A program made the position numbers and the translations under genes. 64,000 nucleotides of DNA, from assembly GCA_002483135.1 (NCBI GenBank), contig DLHI01000016.1, forward strand, positions 56,122 through 120,121. The letters run 5' to 3'. Source of the DNA: Hyphomonadaceae bacterium UBA7672 (GTDB lineage Bacteria; Pseudomonadota; Alphaproteobacteria; Caulobacterales; Hyphomonadaceae). The notes below the pieces were generated by a model, which made no database searches, was not told where the DNA came from, and saw only the letters and a list, made by a program, of their open reading frames with translations. Below, one piece after another: positions 37,887-46,800 of the stretch (positions within the stretch are counted from its first letter, which is position 1; the number at the start of each line of letters is the position of its first letter).

Positions 37887-38762
37887 TTGCCCAAGCGTTC
37901 CGGACTGGTTGTCGCCCGCACACGGGCCGAGGCCCGAGAGTGGAGCCGGAGCATGCGGGCGGCGGGCAAGCGCATTGCCTTCGCCCCCACCATGGGCGCG
38001 CTGCATCCGGGGCATGTGAGCTTGATCAAGCTCGGGCTGACCAAGGCGGATGTGGCGGCATCCTCCATTTTTGTGAACCCGACGCAGTTTGCGGCGAACG
38101 AGGATCTGGCGACTTACCCCCGCGCGGAGGAAGCCGATCTTGCCAAGCTGGAAGCTGCGGGGTGTTCGTTCTGCTACTGCCCCACGCCCACTGAAATGTA
38201 TCCGCCGGGGGATTCCACGCGGGTGAAGGTGAAAGACCTCTCGCACATCCTCGAGGGCGAAGTCCGGCCTCACTTCTTCGAGGGCGTGGCGAGCGTGGTG
38301 AGCCGGCTGTTCCTGCACGTCGCGCCGGATGTGGCCGTGTTCGGGGAGAAGGATTTCCAGCAGCTTCTGGTGATCCGCCGCATGGTTCAGGACATGGGCT
38401 TCCCGATCGAGATCGTGGGCGGGCCGACACTGCGAGAAGAAGACGGGCTCGCGATGTCGTCGCGCAATGCATATCTCAGCGCCGAACAACGCACGCAGGC
38501 GGCGGGCCTGTCACGCGTGATGCGCGAGACTGCGGCGAAAATCGAAGCGGGCGAAAGCATCCGCGCAGCAACCCAGGCTGCGGCGGACGCGATGCTGGCG
38601 GCGGGGTTCGCTTCGGTGGACTATGTCGAGGCGCGCCGCGCCGACACGCTAGCCCCGTTCGGGCAGGACACCGCGCCGGTGAGCGCAAGCGGCCGCCTTC
38701 TGGTAGCGGCGCGAATGGGGACCACGCGCCTGATCGACAATATGGGCTTCGTGCGCAGGTAA
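37887..38762 (+). CDS. panC: Pantothenate synthetase
   Basis: PanC joins pantoate and beta-alanine with ATP. Visible are the HIGH-like APTMGALHPGHVSLI (about 39-53), SIFVNPTQF, GVASVVSRLF, FGEKDFQQLLVIRRM and MSSRNAYL (KMSKS-like, with Ala-Met for Lys-Met). No ATG fits the family length; TTG at 37887, with GGAG ten bases upstream, gives 291 aa and is taken. An in-frame ATG at 37800 would add 29 basic residues. Divergent from the SPOR-mipZ pair. Confidence 0.9.
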   Translation: MPKRSGLVVARTRAEAREWSRSMRAAGKRIAFAPTMGALHPGHVSLIKLGLTKADVAASSIFVNPTQFAANEDLATYPRAEEADLAKLEAAGCSFCYCPTPTEMYPPGDSTRVKVKDLSHILEGEVRPHFFEGVASVVSRLFLHVAPDVAVFGEKDFQQLLVIRRMVQDMGFPIEIVGGPTLREEDGLAMSSRNAYLSAEQRTQAAGLSRVMRETAAKIEAGESIRAATQAAADAMLAAGFASVDYVEARRADTLAPFGQDTAPVSASGRLLVAARMGTTRLIDNMGFVRR

Positions 38763-38870
38763 CACCCCACTCGGCCTGCCGGCGTTTCGCTACACTCACC
38801 TTTGACTTGCGTAGCAACGCGCCACAGGGCCAGGCTTTGCGTCAGACAAAGCACATCGGGGAGGGTGATC

Positions 38871-40157
38871 ATGGCTGCCAGTTCGCGCAGAACGTTAGGG
38901 AAGTTCGCCGTGGGGCTGGCTGTAGCGCTCGCCTTTGGCGCCTGCACGCCGTCCAAACCGGAGGCAAAAGCGCCGACCGAGGCGGAGCTGATTGAGCAGG
39001 CGCACGCCATCCATCGCGAAGCGCTGGTTCTGGACGCGCACGCCGACATCGCAATGCCCACCACGGCAGCAAACTTCCTGAGCGCAGACGGGAAGTCGAA
39101 GGTCGACCCGGCGAAGCTGAAGGCAGGAGAAGTCGGCGCCGTCGTGATGGCCATCGCGGTAGGGCCGGGCTCACGCACACCCGCAGCCGGCGCCGAAGCG
39201 CGCGCGGAAGCCGATGCGCAGCTTGTGGCCGTTCAGGCGCTGGCCGCCGCAAATCCCGACACGTTGATGATCGCGAAAACGGCTGACGAAATTCTCGCGG
39301 CCCGCGCAGCCGGCAAGACAGCTATCATTCTCGGCTTCCAGAACGCGCGCTCGCTGCAGGGCAAGGTGGAGGCAATCGATACGTTCTATGATGCCGGCGT
39401 GCGCGTGTTTGCGCTCAACCACCTCGCCCACAACGACTTCTCGGATTCCTCGCGCCCCTTCCACGATCCGGTGACGGGCCTCTACGAGCCGGATGCCAAC
39501 AACGGCTTGTCGGAACTCGGCCTCGCCGCGATTGACCGGATCAACGCGCTGGGCGGCGTGGTGGACGTCTCGCAGGCGTCCCAGGAATCCACGCTGGCGA
39601 CCATCGCCCGTTCGAAGACACCGGTGATCGCCAGCCATTCGAACATCCGCGCCATCTCGGACGCGACGCGCAATCTTTCTGACGAAGAAATCGACGCCAT
39701 CGGCAAGTCGGGCGGCGTGATCCATGTCGCGCCGTTCTCGGCCTACCTCATCAACTTCTCGACGCCGGAGAAGCTGGCCGCCATCGCCAAGGCCCGCAGC
39801 GAAGCCGGCCTGCCTGAGTCGTATTCCTACCCCTACGAACTCTACTGGGAGCTTCCCGATCCGGCCGCACGCGCGACCTTCACAGCCGCGATCCGCGAGG
39901 CGCTTGGGCCTGCGACTGTCGACATCATGATCGATCACATCGACTACATCGTGAAGCGTATCGGCATCGACCATGTCGGCATCGGCACCGATTTCAACCA
40001 TGGCAGCGGCATCGAGGGCTACAACGACGCTGGCGAGTCCTTCGCCGTGACGTTGGGCCTGCTGCGCCGGGGCTATTCGGCGGAAGACATCAAGAAGATC
40101 TGGGGCGGCAACTTCATCCGCGTCCTGCGCGCGGCGGAGGCAGCGAAGGCGAAATAG
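38871..40157 (+). CDS. M19-family membrane dipeptidase lipoprotein
   Basis: The 428-aa product starts with a signal peptide ending FGAC (lipobox-like). The peptidase M19 (renal dipeptidase) metal ligands are seen: VLDAHADI (HxD, about 59-66), VIASHSNIR with the second His, and IGTDFNHG with Asp. It may cleave dipeptides, including D-amino-acid dipeptides, in the periplasm. GGGGAGGG precedes the ATG at 38871, which is therefore preferred to one 23 codons earlier. Confidence 0.92.
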   Translation: MAASSRRTLGKFAVGLAVALAFGACTPSKPEAKAPTEAELIEQAHAIHREALVLDAHADIAMPTTAANFLSADGKSKVDPAKLKAGEVGAVVMAIAVGPGSRTPAAGAEARAEADAQLVAVQALAAANPDTLMIAKTADEILAARAAGKTAIILGFQNARSLQGKVEAIDTFYDAGVRVFALNHLAHNDFSDSSRPFHDPVTGLYEPDANNGLSELGLAAIDRINALGGVVDVSQASQESTLATIARSKTPVIASHSNIRAISDATRNLSDEEIDAIGKSGGVIHVAPFSAYLINFSTPEKLAAIAKARSEAGLPESYSYPYELYWELPDPAARATFTAAIREALGPATVDIMIDHIDYIVKRIGIDHVGIGTDFNHGSGIEGYNDAGESFAVTLGLLRRGYSAEDIKKIWGGNFIRVLRAAEAAKAK

Positions 40158-40175
40158 GCCGCGCCACGCGAACGA

Positions 40176-40676
40176 TCATTCGCGAGGCGAAAGAGTAACC
40201 ATCGTTGCGCCGTCTCCGTCCTGCAGGATCAACCGAGCGCCTGAAGACGCTATCGTATGCGTGCGGCTGAGAGCCTCGGTCACGCGGCGGCTGTCTTCCA
40301 AGAGATCAACCGGCTTGCCGCCGCGATTGCTGAGGCAACTTCCGGTCAAGAGCGCGCCAGCCTGAATGGCAATTGCCGGATCACGCTTGTGGTACATACC
40401 GATGAGGCTGCCGCACCCGGGCGATCCACCGAGATTACCATCGCTGAAAGTCACCCAGCCAGGCTTCGGAAAGATGTCCGACGAAGACACAAGCGCGCTC
40501 CCGTCGTGGTAGGTCTCAATCGTCCATGCGTTGCGCGAGAGAATTTCGGCAGGAGCAGTCGAGGGGGCGATGTGTGGAATCTGTTCGGGCTGGGCCGTTG
40601 CGGAAAACAACATCGCGACAACGATCGCGGCGACCGCTGCCACCCCTATGCTCTTGAGCTTGTGTCGTTCTGCCAT
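40176..40676 (-). CDS. Secreted META-domain (HslJ-like) protein
   Basis: The 166-aa product has a signal peptide (SIGVAAVAAIVVAMLFSATA). The mature domain WVTFSDGNLGGSPGCGSLIG followed by AGALLTGSC and ARLILQDGDGATMVTL has the META/HslJ pattern of a GCN-type turn and a terminal strand pair, found in periplasmic stress proteins. Convergent with the dipeptidase (18 bp apart). Confidence 0.68.
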   Translation of the reverse strand: MAERHKLKSIGVAAVAAIVVAMLFSATAQPEQIPHIAPSTAPAEILSRNAWTIETYHDGSALVSSSDIFPKPGWVTFSDGNLGGSPGCGSLIGMYHKRDPAIAIQAGALLTGSCLSNRGGKPVDLLEDSRRVTEALSRTHTIASSGARLILQDGDGATMVTLSPRE

Positions 40677-40755
40677 CGCGAAGCGCCCAGATCAGAAATC
40701 CTAGCACGCCCTCGCCATTGCCGTCAGTCTCAATTAGCTGAGCGAACTCAGCCCC

Positions 40756-41184
40756 TCACCACGCCAGCGCTTCCTTGAGAGCCTGCTCAAGGTCTGCCGA
40801 AAGCGCCGGGCCCTTGCCGTCGAGGTCTGAGGGGGCATCGCCCGGTTCGAGATAGCGCCAGCCCTGGAAGGGGCGCTTCTTGCGCGGCTTGGTGCGGATG
40901 AGTTCGGGATCGAGGTGGATGCGACACATCGCTTTCCCGTCCTTGTCCTTCACCTCCTCGAAGCCAACGAGGCGTTGGCGCACGATGATGAAGTGCTTGA
41001 TCACCCAGTAGAGTGACCCGCCATCCAGCATCTCGGCAGCGCGCTTGGGATGCATCCGCGTGTCGTGCCAGGGATTGGGCGGCTTGCCCTTCTTCTTCAG
41101 TTCGGCGGCGCGCTTGTCCTGCCATTCCGACAGGTCCTCGACGTTCTCCACGCCGACGCACAACTTGATCATGTGAAGCGCCAT
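40756..41184 (-). CDS. DUF1489 family protein
   Basis: The 142-aa cytosolic protein begins MALHMIKLCVGVENVEDL and contains TRMHPKRAAEMLDGGSLYWV and CRIHLDPELIRTKPRKKRPF, the conserved blocks of DUF1489, an alphaproteobacterial family of unknown function. The ribosome site is weak. It ends 79 bp upstream of the META-domain gene. Confidence 0.88.
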   Translation of the reverse strand: MALHMIKLCVGVENVEDLSEWQDKRAAELKKKGKPPNPWHDTRMHPKRAAEMLDGGSLYWVIKHFIIVRQRLVGFEEVKDKDGKAMCRIHLDPELIRTKPRKKRPFQGWRYLEPGDAPSDLDGKGPALSADLEQALKEALAW

Positions 41185-41223
41185 GGACCCGAGCTAAGCG
41201 CGAGTCTGGCGGAGTGCAACTCC

Positions 41224-41955
41224 CTAGCGGAGAATCGCTGTGGGGCCCGGGTTGTAGGGCGTCGGCGCGGAGCCGAGGACCTGCTTTGCATCTCCGGCAA
41301 GGCCGAAGGCGACGTCGGTCAGCGTGACGCGAACGGAGCGTTCTTCGCTGAGACCCCAGCGGCCGCCGCGGGCCACGAGATCGTAGCTCACGACGTAGGA
41401 AACGCCCCAGCGTTCGGAATAGAGGAAGTTATAGGTCTGGCGGTACTCGCTGACCTCGGTTCCATCGTCCAGCGTGACGGGGCTGTCGATGCGATAGTCG
41501 ATGCGCTGGACATAGCCGGTCGATCGATCGAGTTGCATCTTCCCCGACATGCGAGCAGAGAACGGCGCGTCGATCGGGCCGTCATTGACCGACATGCGAT
41601 GGCGAAAGCTGACAGCCATGGATTCCGGTGCGCCCGCGATGCGCGCATCGCCGAGACTGAGGCGGAGATCGTCGGCGAAGAGTCGGGAGTCCGGGTCGGG
41701 CTCCTGCATCCAGCCCTGCACCACTGCGTCGAGCTCATCGTTGGAGCCGTTCGAATAGGTGACCTTGAAGCGCGGCTGGCCTTCGGGCGCATAAGGGTCG
41801 AACTGGATCATGCGCGTGGCGTCGCCGCTGGTCAGGGTGGCGTTGAAGGCGGCGCGCAGGGCGGGTGGCGGCTCGGCCGCGTCAAGCGCACGCTCCAGGG
41901 CCTGCTCCGGCGGCAGCCCTGCCCACAACACCGCAAAGAAAAGCCATGCGGGCAT
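41224..41955 (-). CDS. Secreted protein of unknown function
   Basis: The 243-aa product begins MPAWLFFAVLWAGLPPEQA, a short signal peptide or anchor; ATG at 41955 avoids an Arg-rich extension. The rest is soluble and beta-rich (FKVTYSNGSNDELDAV, RQTYNFLYSERWGVSYVVSY). No domain recognised. It lies upstream of DUF1489 by 39 bp in the same direction. Confidence 0.62.
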   Translation of the reverse strand: MPAWLFFAVLWAGLPPEQALERALDAAEPPPALRAAFNATLTSGDATRMIQFDPYAPEGQPRFKVTYSNGSNDELDAVVQGWMQEPDPDSRLFADDLRLSLGDARIAGAPESMAVSFRHRMSVNDGPIDAPFSARMSGKMQLDRSTGYVQRIDYRIDSPVTLDDGTEVSEYRQTYNFLYSERWGVSYVVSYDLVARGGRWGLSEERSVRVTLTDVAFGLAGDAKQVLGSAPTPYNPGPTAILR

Positions 41956-42193
41956 CGTTCGCCTACCGTCCCGTTCCACCGTCGCCGAGGCTGGCGACCG
42001 TCATGCCGGAATGTGGCTGGAATTGGCCACGTAACCTTAAATCGGCTCTCCGGCTGCTATGAGCCAGTCTGCGCGCGTCAGGATGAACAATTCCCGAATC
42101 AGGCGGGGCGGGAATGGGGCGTTGGTGGGGGAATTGCGGACTCGGGATTATCGGTGCTTCGCAACGACTGCCGGACAGACGCCCAGCGCCCGG

Positions 42194-42823
42194 CTAGTTC
42201 ACCAGCGTCGCCTCTGTGAGCTTGCCAATCTCCTCGCGCGTGACGCCCGGGGCGATCTCAACCACCTTCAACCCACCCGGAACGACGTCAAACACGCCGA
42301 GGTTGGTGATGATGCGGTTCACAACCTTGATACCCGTGAGCGGCAGCGTGCACGCCTTCAGCAGCTTGCTTTCACCCGCTTTGTTGGCGTGATCCATGAT
42401 CACCACGACGCGCTTCACGCCTGCGACGAGGTCCATGGCGCCGCCCATGCCCTTCACAAGCTTGCCCGGGATCATCCAGTTGGCGAGGTCGCCCGTCTCC
42501 GAGACTTCCATGGCGCCGAGGATGGCGAGGTCGATGTGGCCGCCGCGGATCATCGCGAAGCTTGTCGCGCTGTCGAAGAAAGACGAGCGATCGAGCGTGG
42601 TGATGGTCTGTTTGCCGGCATTGATGAGGTCGGGGTCTTCCTCGCCCTCATACGGAAACGGTCCCATGCCGAGCATGCCGTTCTCCGACTGCAGTGTGAC
42701 GTCGACGCCATCGGGAATGTGGTTGGCCACCAGCGTCGGAATGCCGATGCCGAGGTTCACATAGAACCCGTCCTGCAACTCCTTGGCGGCGCGCGCCGCC
42801 ATTTGATCACGGTTCCAGGACAT
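42194..42823 (-). CDS. scoB: 3-oxoacid CoA-transferase subunit B
   Basis: The 209-aa beta subunit carries the catalytic glutamate in QSENGMLGMGPF (about 46-57), which forms the enzyme-CoA thioester. GIGIPTLVANHIP and KLVKGMGGAMDLVAG are also typical. With ScoA it activates acetoacetate using succinyl-CoA; acetoacetate is released by the fumarylacetoacetase-family enzyme next door. Its ATG overlaps the scoA stop (TGATG). Confidence 0.95.
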   Translation of the reverse strand: MSWNRDQMAARAAKELQDGFYVNLGIGIPTLVANHIPDGVDVTLQSENGMLGMGPFPYEGEEDPDLINAGKQTITTLDRSSFFDSATSFAMIRGGHIDLAILGAMEVSETGDLANWMIPGKLVKGMGGAMDLVAGVKRVVVIMDHANKAGESKLLKACTLPLTGIKVVNRIITNLGVFDVVPGGLKVVEIAPGVTREEIGKLTEATLVN

Positions 42824-43530
42824 CAGACGGCCTCCCGCTTGCGCACGGTGCGCTGCTCGATACGTTTTTCAAAACTGCCTTTGAAGATGCGCTGGACGAA
42901 TATGCCCGGCGTGTGGATCTCGTCCGGATCAAGATCGCCGGTGGGAACGAGCTCCTCCACCTCCGCCACCGTGACCTTTCCGGCCATCGCCATCATCGGG
43001 TTAAAGTTGCGGGCGGTCTTGTTGTAGATGAGGTTACCCTGCGTATCGCCCTTGTAGGCCTTCACGATGGAGAGGTCGGCGACCAGACCGGTTTCCATGA
43101 CATAGGTCTCGCCGTTGAAGATGCGCGTCTCCTTGCCCTCGGCCACCAGAGTGCCGACGCCGGTCTTGGTATAGAAGGCGGGGATGCCTGCGCCACCGGC
43201 GCGGCAGCGTTCGGCCAGCGTGCCCTGTGGATTGAATTCCAGCTCGAGTTCGCCGGAGAGATATTGGCGCTCGAACTCCTTGTTCTCGCCGACATAGGAC
43301 GAGATCATCTTCTTCACCTGCTTCGAATTCAGAAGCACGCCAAGCCCGAAGCCATCGACGCCGGCATTGTTCGAGACGACTGTAAGATTTTTCACGCCGG
43401 ATTTCTGGATTTCGGCGATGAGATTTTCAGGGATGCCGCACAGGCCAAAGCCGCCCGCCATAATGGTCATGCCATCGAACAGCAGGCCGTCGAGCGCGCC
43501 CTTTGCGTCATGATAGATTTTGTTCGCCAT
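42823..43530 (-). CDS. scoA: 3-oxoacid CoA-transferase subunit A
   Basis: The 235-aa alpha subunit has MAGGFGLCGIPENLI (about 24-38, the CoA-binding oxyanion loop), NNAGVDGFGLGVLL and ARNFNPMMAMAG. GGAG precedes the ATG. It lies 9 bp after the fumarylacetoacetase-family gene, so acetoacetate production and activation are in one operon. Confidence 0.95.
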   Translation of the reverse strand: MANKIYHDAKGALDGLLFDGMTIMAGGFGLCGIPENLIAEIQKSGVKNLTVVSNNAGVDGFGLGVLLNSKQVKKMISSYVGENKEFERQYLSGELELEFNPQGTLAERCRAGGAGIPAFYTKTGVGTLVAEGKETRIFNGETYVMETGLVADLSIVKAYKGDTQGNLIYNKTARNFNPMMAMAGKVTVAEVEELVPTGDLDPDEIHTPGIFVQRIFKGSFEKRIEQRTVRKREAV

Positions 43531-43539
43531 ATCCAGCTC

Positions 43540-44544
43540 CTATCCGCCGACAACCTGGTCGATGCGGCCAAACACCGACCGGCCCTTATCATCCAGCATT
43601 TCGATCTCAACGCGATCACCACGCTTGAGGAAACCCGTCTTCGGCGCGCCGTGCGTTATCGTTTCGATCATTCGCAGTTCGGCGATGCACGAATATCCGA
43701 CACCGCCTTCCGCGACCGGCAGGCCAGCCCCACCATCCTCGCCGCGGTTGGACACCGTGCCTGAGCCGATAATGCTGCCCGCCGACAGCGGCCGCGTCTT
43801 TGCGGCATGCGCGATCAGCGTAGGAAAATCGAACGTCATGTCGACGCGGGTGTTGGCCCGACCGAACGTCTCGCCATTGAGGCGGACGGAGAGCGTGCCA
43901 TTGAGACGGTCCCCATCCCACATGCCCTCAAGCTCGTCTGGCGTCACAGCCACGGGCGAAAAGGCCGAGGATGGCTTGGACTGGAAGAAGCCGAAGCCCT
44001 TGCCGAGTTCGTTGGGGATGAGATTGCGGAGAGACACATCGTTGCAGAGCATGACAAGGCGAACCGCCTTGCGCGCATCCTCGCGACTGGCGCCGATCTG
44101 GACGTCGCCGGTGATGACAGCGACTTCGCCTTCCATATCGCAGCCCCAGGATTCATCAGCGAGCGGAATGGGATCTCGCGGGGCGAGGAAGCTGTCGGAG
44201 CCGCCCTGGTACATCAGCGGATCGGTCCAGAATGTGTCGGGGAGATCAACGCCGCGCGCCTTGCGCACAAGCTGGACGTGATTGACGTAAGCCGACCCAT
44301 CCGCCCACTGATAGGCGCGGGGCAAGGGCGAGGCACAGTCCTTTTCGTGGAAACGCTCGGTGGGCACGGAGCCGAGCTCCACCTCCTCGGCCAACGTCTC
44401 AAGGCGCGGGGCGTGGCGCTTCCAGTTGTCGAGCGCCGCCTGCAGCGTTGGCGCGATGTGCGAGGCGTCGGCATAGCGCGTGAGATCGCGCGAGACGACA
44501 ACGAGGCGGCCGTCGCGGCCATTCTTGAGGGATGCCAACTTCAT
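43540..44544 (-). CDS. Fumarylacetoacetate hydrolase family protein, probable fumarylacetoacetase
   Basis: The 334-aa product begins MKLASLKNGRDGRLVVVSRD, followed by a FAH fold with metal ligands in DMEGEVAVITG and NDVSLRNLIP, and the FQSKPSSAFSPVAV stretch. RPLSAGSIIGSGTVSN is the family end motif. It would cleave fumarylacetoacetate into fumarate and acetoacetate, the last step after HmgA and MaiA. The ATG at 44544 is chosen because residues upstream are unlike the family. Cotranscribed with scoAB. Confidence 0.92.
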   Translation of the reverse strand: MKLASLKNGRDGRLVVVSRDLTRYADASHIAPTLQAALDNWKRHAPRLETLAEEVELGSVPTERFHEKDCASPLPRAYQWADGSAYVNHVQLVRKARGVDLPDTFWTDPLMYQGGSDSFLAPRDPIPLADESWGCDMEGEVAVITGDVQIGASREDARKAVRLVMLCNDVSLRNLIPNELGKGFGFFQSKPSSAFSPVAVTPDELEGMWDGDRLNGTLSVRLNGETFGRANTRVDMTFDFPTLIAHAAKTRPLSAGSIIGSGTVSNRGEDGGAGLPVAEGGVGYSCIAELRMIETITHGAPKTGFLKRGDRVEIEMLDDKGRSVFGRIDQVVGG

Positions 44545-44671
44545 GAGCCGCTTGTAAGACGGCGCGGCGAGAGAGGCAAACACCTCACGCGAAAAGAAAC
44601 ATTCGTGCGCGGAAAATCGTCCAAGGCCATTTGTCCTCCACAGAATCAGGTAGGACAGGAGCATTGAAAGA

Positions 44672-45094
44672 TCAGTTCTGCGCAATCGCGCAATCCTGCC
44701 AGGCCATGCGCGCCTTGGCGTAGCGGATCACCGTAGGCGTATCGCCACCGCCCGATTTGGCGAATTGCTGCATGCCGTTGGAATACACCGCAACGCCCGG
44801 CTCGGACGTGGCGCCGGCTGGCAGCATCGGCAGCTCGATTGTCTGCGTGCCGTCCTCGCTGACGATCGCTGCGTGGGTGTCGAGGAAGGCGACACGGAAG
44901 CTCTCTCCACCGCACATCAGGTTCATCGTGCCGACGCGGCCGCCGCCGGTGTCAGCGATGGCCGGTGTGGGTGGCGCGGTCTCAGGCGCCTCTGCAGTCT
45001 CGGGCGCAGGCTCGTTCGCGACCGGCGTTTCGGGTTCACCTCCGCAGGCAGCGAGCGCCAGCGCAGCGCCCAGCGAGATCAATACAGTCCGCAT
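44672..45094 (-). CDS. MliC-like lipoprotein
   Basis: The 140-aa product begins MRTVLISLGAALALAAC (lipobox LAAC), then a Pro/Glu-rich linker, then a C-terminal domain NLMCGGESFRVAFLDTHAAI ... WQDCAIAQN with two cysteines and a G-x-x-Y core like MliC, the membrane-bound inhibitor of c-type lysozyme. GGAGGA precedes the ATG. It sits between FAH and a shorter copy of itself upstream. Confidence 0.75.
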   Translation of the reverse strand: MRTVLISLGAALALAACGGEPETPVANEPAPETAEAPETAPPTPAIADTGGGRVGTMNLMCGGESFRVAFLDTHAAIVSEDGTQTIELPMLPAGATSEPGVAVYSNGMQQFAKSGGGDTPTVIRYAKARMAWQDCAIAQN

Positions 45095-45134
45095 CGCAAA
45101 ATCCTCCATCGATTGGGCGCAGTTTATGTGAAGC

Positions 45135-45377
45135 TCAGTTCCCGGCAATCACGCAGTCCTCCCACGCCATGCGTGCGCGAGCAAAGCGAATGACGGAGGA
45201 CGCGCCTTCTCCGGATTTCGCAAATGACACCTGTCCGTTGTTGTAGTCGGTGACACCCGGTTCGGAGTCGGCCGAGGGCGTCTCGGAAGGTTGTTCCGGC
45301 GCCTGGGTCGCAGGCTCTCCACCACAGGCGGCGGCAAGGAAGGCGGTCGCAAGACCGAGCGTACTCAGGCGGTTTAT
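45135..45377 (-). pseudogene. Truncated MliC-like lipoprotein duplicate with ATA at the start position
   Basis: This frame (80 codons) repeats the downstream lipoprotein: signal with LAAAC, then SEPGVTDYNNGQ, FAKSGEG and ARMAWEDCVIAGN match SEPGVAVYSNGM, FAKSGGG and ARMAWQDCAIAQN. About 55 residues including the first half of the MliC domain are missing. At the place of the start codon there is ATA (45377-45375), eight bases after GGGAG; a CTG just before it or a distant GTG (45452) are alternatives. It may be translated weakly or be decaying. Confidence 0.6.
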
Positions 45378-45403
45378 CAGCGTGTCTCCCTTTCCCTCAC
45401 CTG

Positions 45404-45433
45404 AAATGGCGCAAATGCAAATGGCGCAAATGC
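45404..45433. repeat. Two tandem copies of a 15-bp unit
   Basis: AAATGGCGCAAATGC occurs twice head-to-tail (45404-45418, 45419-45433), upstream of the truncated MliC-like frame, so it may lie in its promoter region. Confidence 0.85.
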
Positions 45434-45552
45434 GCGCGCGGGCAACGTCCACCGGTCGTTAACCAGGGCGGCGCATCCTGACCGAAGCGTAACAGAGTTC
45501 ACGACAATCGACGGGCGCAAGAAGCGCCAGCACCAGCACCGGAAAAGCCGTC

Positions 45553-45657
45553 ATGTACTTCACACGCGCCGTATTCTTCAGCGCCGTCTGCGCCTACCTG
45601 ATGCCCGTTTCCGTGCTCGTCGCCGGGCTGAACTACGCGAATGCGAAGAAGCGCTAG
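45553..45657 (+). CDS. Possible 34-aa small membrane/secreted protein
   Basis: The frame encodes MYFTRAVFFSAVCAYLMPVS then a short hydrophobic stretch and NYANAKKR, a single membrane segment or signal peptide with a basic tail. GGAAA precedes the ATG and the stop is 3 bp from the convergent hmgA stop. Codon use resembles the neighbours. No family recognised. Confidence 0.45.
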   Translation: MYFTRAVFFSAVCAYLMPVSVLVAGLNYANAKKR

Positions 45658-45660
45658 ACG

Positions 45661-46800
45661 CTATTTCGGCTTCCAGCTGTTGACGTAATCGGCATTCTCC
45701 AGGGCTTCGGCTTCCTTGCCGACGTCCAGCGGATCCCGCGTGTCAATCATGACGGCGTACTCGTCAGTCATCGGCTTGTCCTGCACGAACATCTTCTTCA
45801 GTGCCTTGGGGTGTGGCCCGTGCGTGAAGCCCGACGGGTGAAACGTCATCATCCCCGCCTTGATGTTGTCGCGGCTGAAGAAGTCGCCAGCGTGGTAGAA
45901 GAGCACTTCATCGAAATCGTCGTTGTTATGGAAGAACGGCACCTTCAGCGCTCCCGGGTCCGTCTCGAACGGACGCGGAGCGAAGGTGCAGACCACGAAG
46001 CGGTCGGCCAGGAACGTGGTGTGGACGCTCGGCGGCAGATGATAGCGGTGGGATACGACGGGCCGAATGTCACGCACGTTGAGCTTCACCGGCGCAAGAT
46101 CTCCATGCCAGCCGACGGCATCATGCGGGTTGTAGGGATAGGTGATCGTCGACACCTGTCCGCGCTTCTTCACCCAGACATGGAAGTCGCCCCTCAGATT
46201 CTGGCGCGATAGAAACGCATCGTCGATCATCGGCGTCTGTAGCAGTGCGGGATCGAACACAGCGTGAGGACCAAGCATGCCGCGATCGGGCAGCGTGTAG
46301 TGGCCGTTGGTCGCCTCGATCATCAGGATGCGGAAGCCATTCGAGGTGTGCTTGTCGAGATTGAACATCGCCCCGCGGGGCAAGTAGACATAGTCGCCTT
46401 CCTCAACCAGCAGATGGCCCCAGTCGGTCCACAAATGGCCGTGACCCTCATGGATGAACAGCAGCGTGTCGCCATCGCTATTGCGGGCATAGCCGTCCAT
46501 CGATCCCGACATGTGCCACATACGCACCTCGCACGCCTTGTTGTGCAGGATGACCGGGGCATCCCACGGCGAGGGCGTGTATTCGTTTGGCGTCACCAGG
46601 TTGAACGCGCGCGGGCGCAGCGGCCCTTCGAAATTCGTCCAGCCCGTGGGTGGGTTCTGGTGATGGAAGAAGGCAGCAGGTCCGAAGAAGCCCTCCTTCG
46701 ACATCTCGCGCTCATACGTCCCTTCCGGCAGGTCCGCATGAGCCTGCTTCGAGTGCTTCCCCTCCGCGCCCTTCACGGGGATCCATTTGCCTTTGGTCAT
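45661..46800 (-). CDS. hmgA: Homogentisate 1,2-dioxygenase
   Basis: The 379-aa Fe(II) ring-cleaving dioxygenase opens homogentisate to maleylacetoacetate. The metal-site region PFFHNNDDFDEVLFYHAGDF, then FHPSGFTHGPHP, contains the His/Glu ligands; PPSVHTTFLADRFVVCTFAPR is also characteristic. It is shorter than the classical 430-aa form, as in many alphaproteobacteria. Its ATG overlaps the maiA stop (ATGA). Confidence 0.94.
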   Translation of the reverse strand: MTKGKWIPVKGAEGKHSKQAHADLPEGTYEREMSKEGFFGPAAFFHHQNPPTGWTNFEGPLRPRAFNLVTPNEYTPSPWDAPVILHNKACEVRMWHMSGSMDGYARNSDGDTLLFIHEGHGHLWTDWGHLLVEEGDYVYLPRGAMFNLDKHTSNGFRILMIEATNGHYTLPDRGMLGPHAVFDPALLQTPMIDDAFLSRQNLRGDFHVWVKKRGQVSTITYPYNPHDAVGWHGDLAPVKLNVRDIRPVVSHRYHLPPSVHTTFLADRFVVCTFAPRPFETDPGALKVPFFHNNDDFDEVLFYHAGDFFSRDNIKAGMMTFHPSGFTHGPHPKALKKMFVQDKPMTDEYAVMIDTRDPLDVGKEAEALENADYVNSWKPK

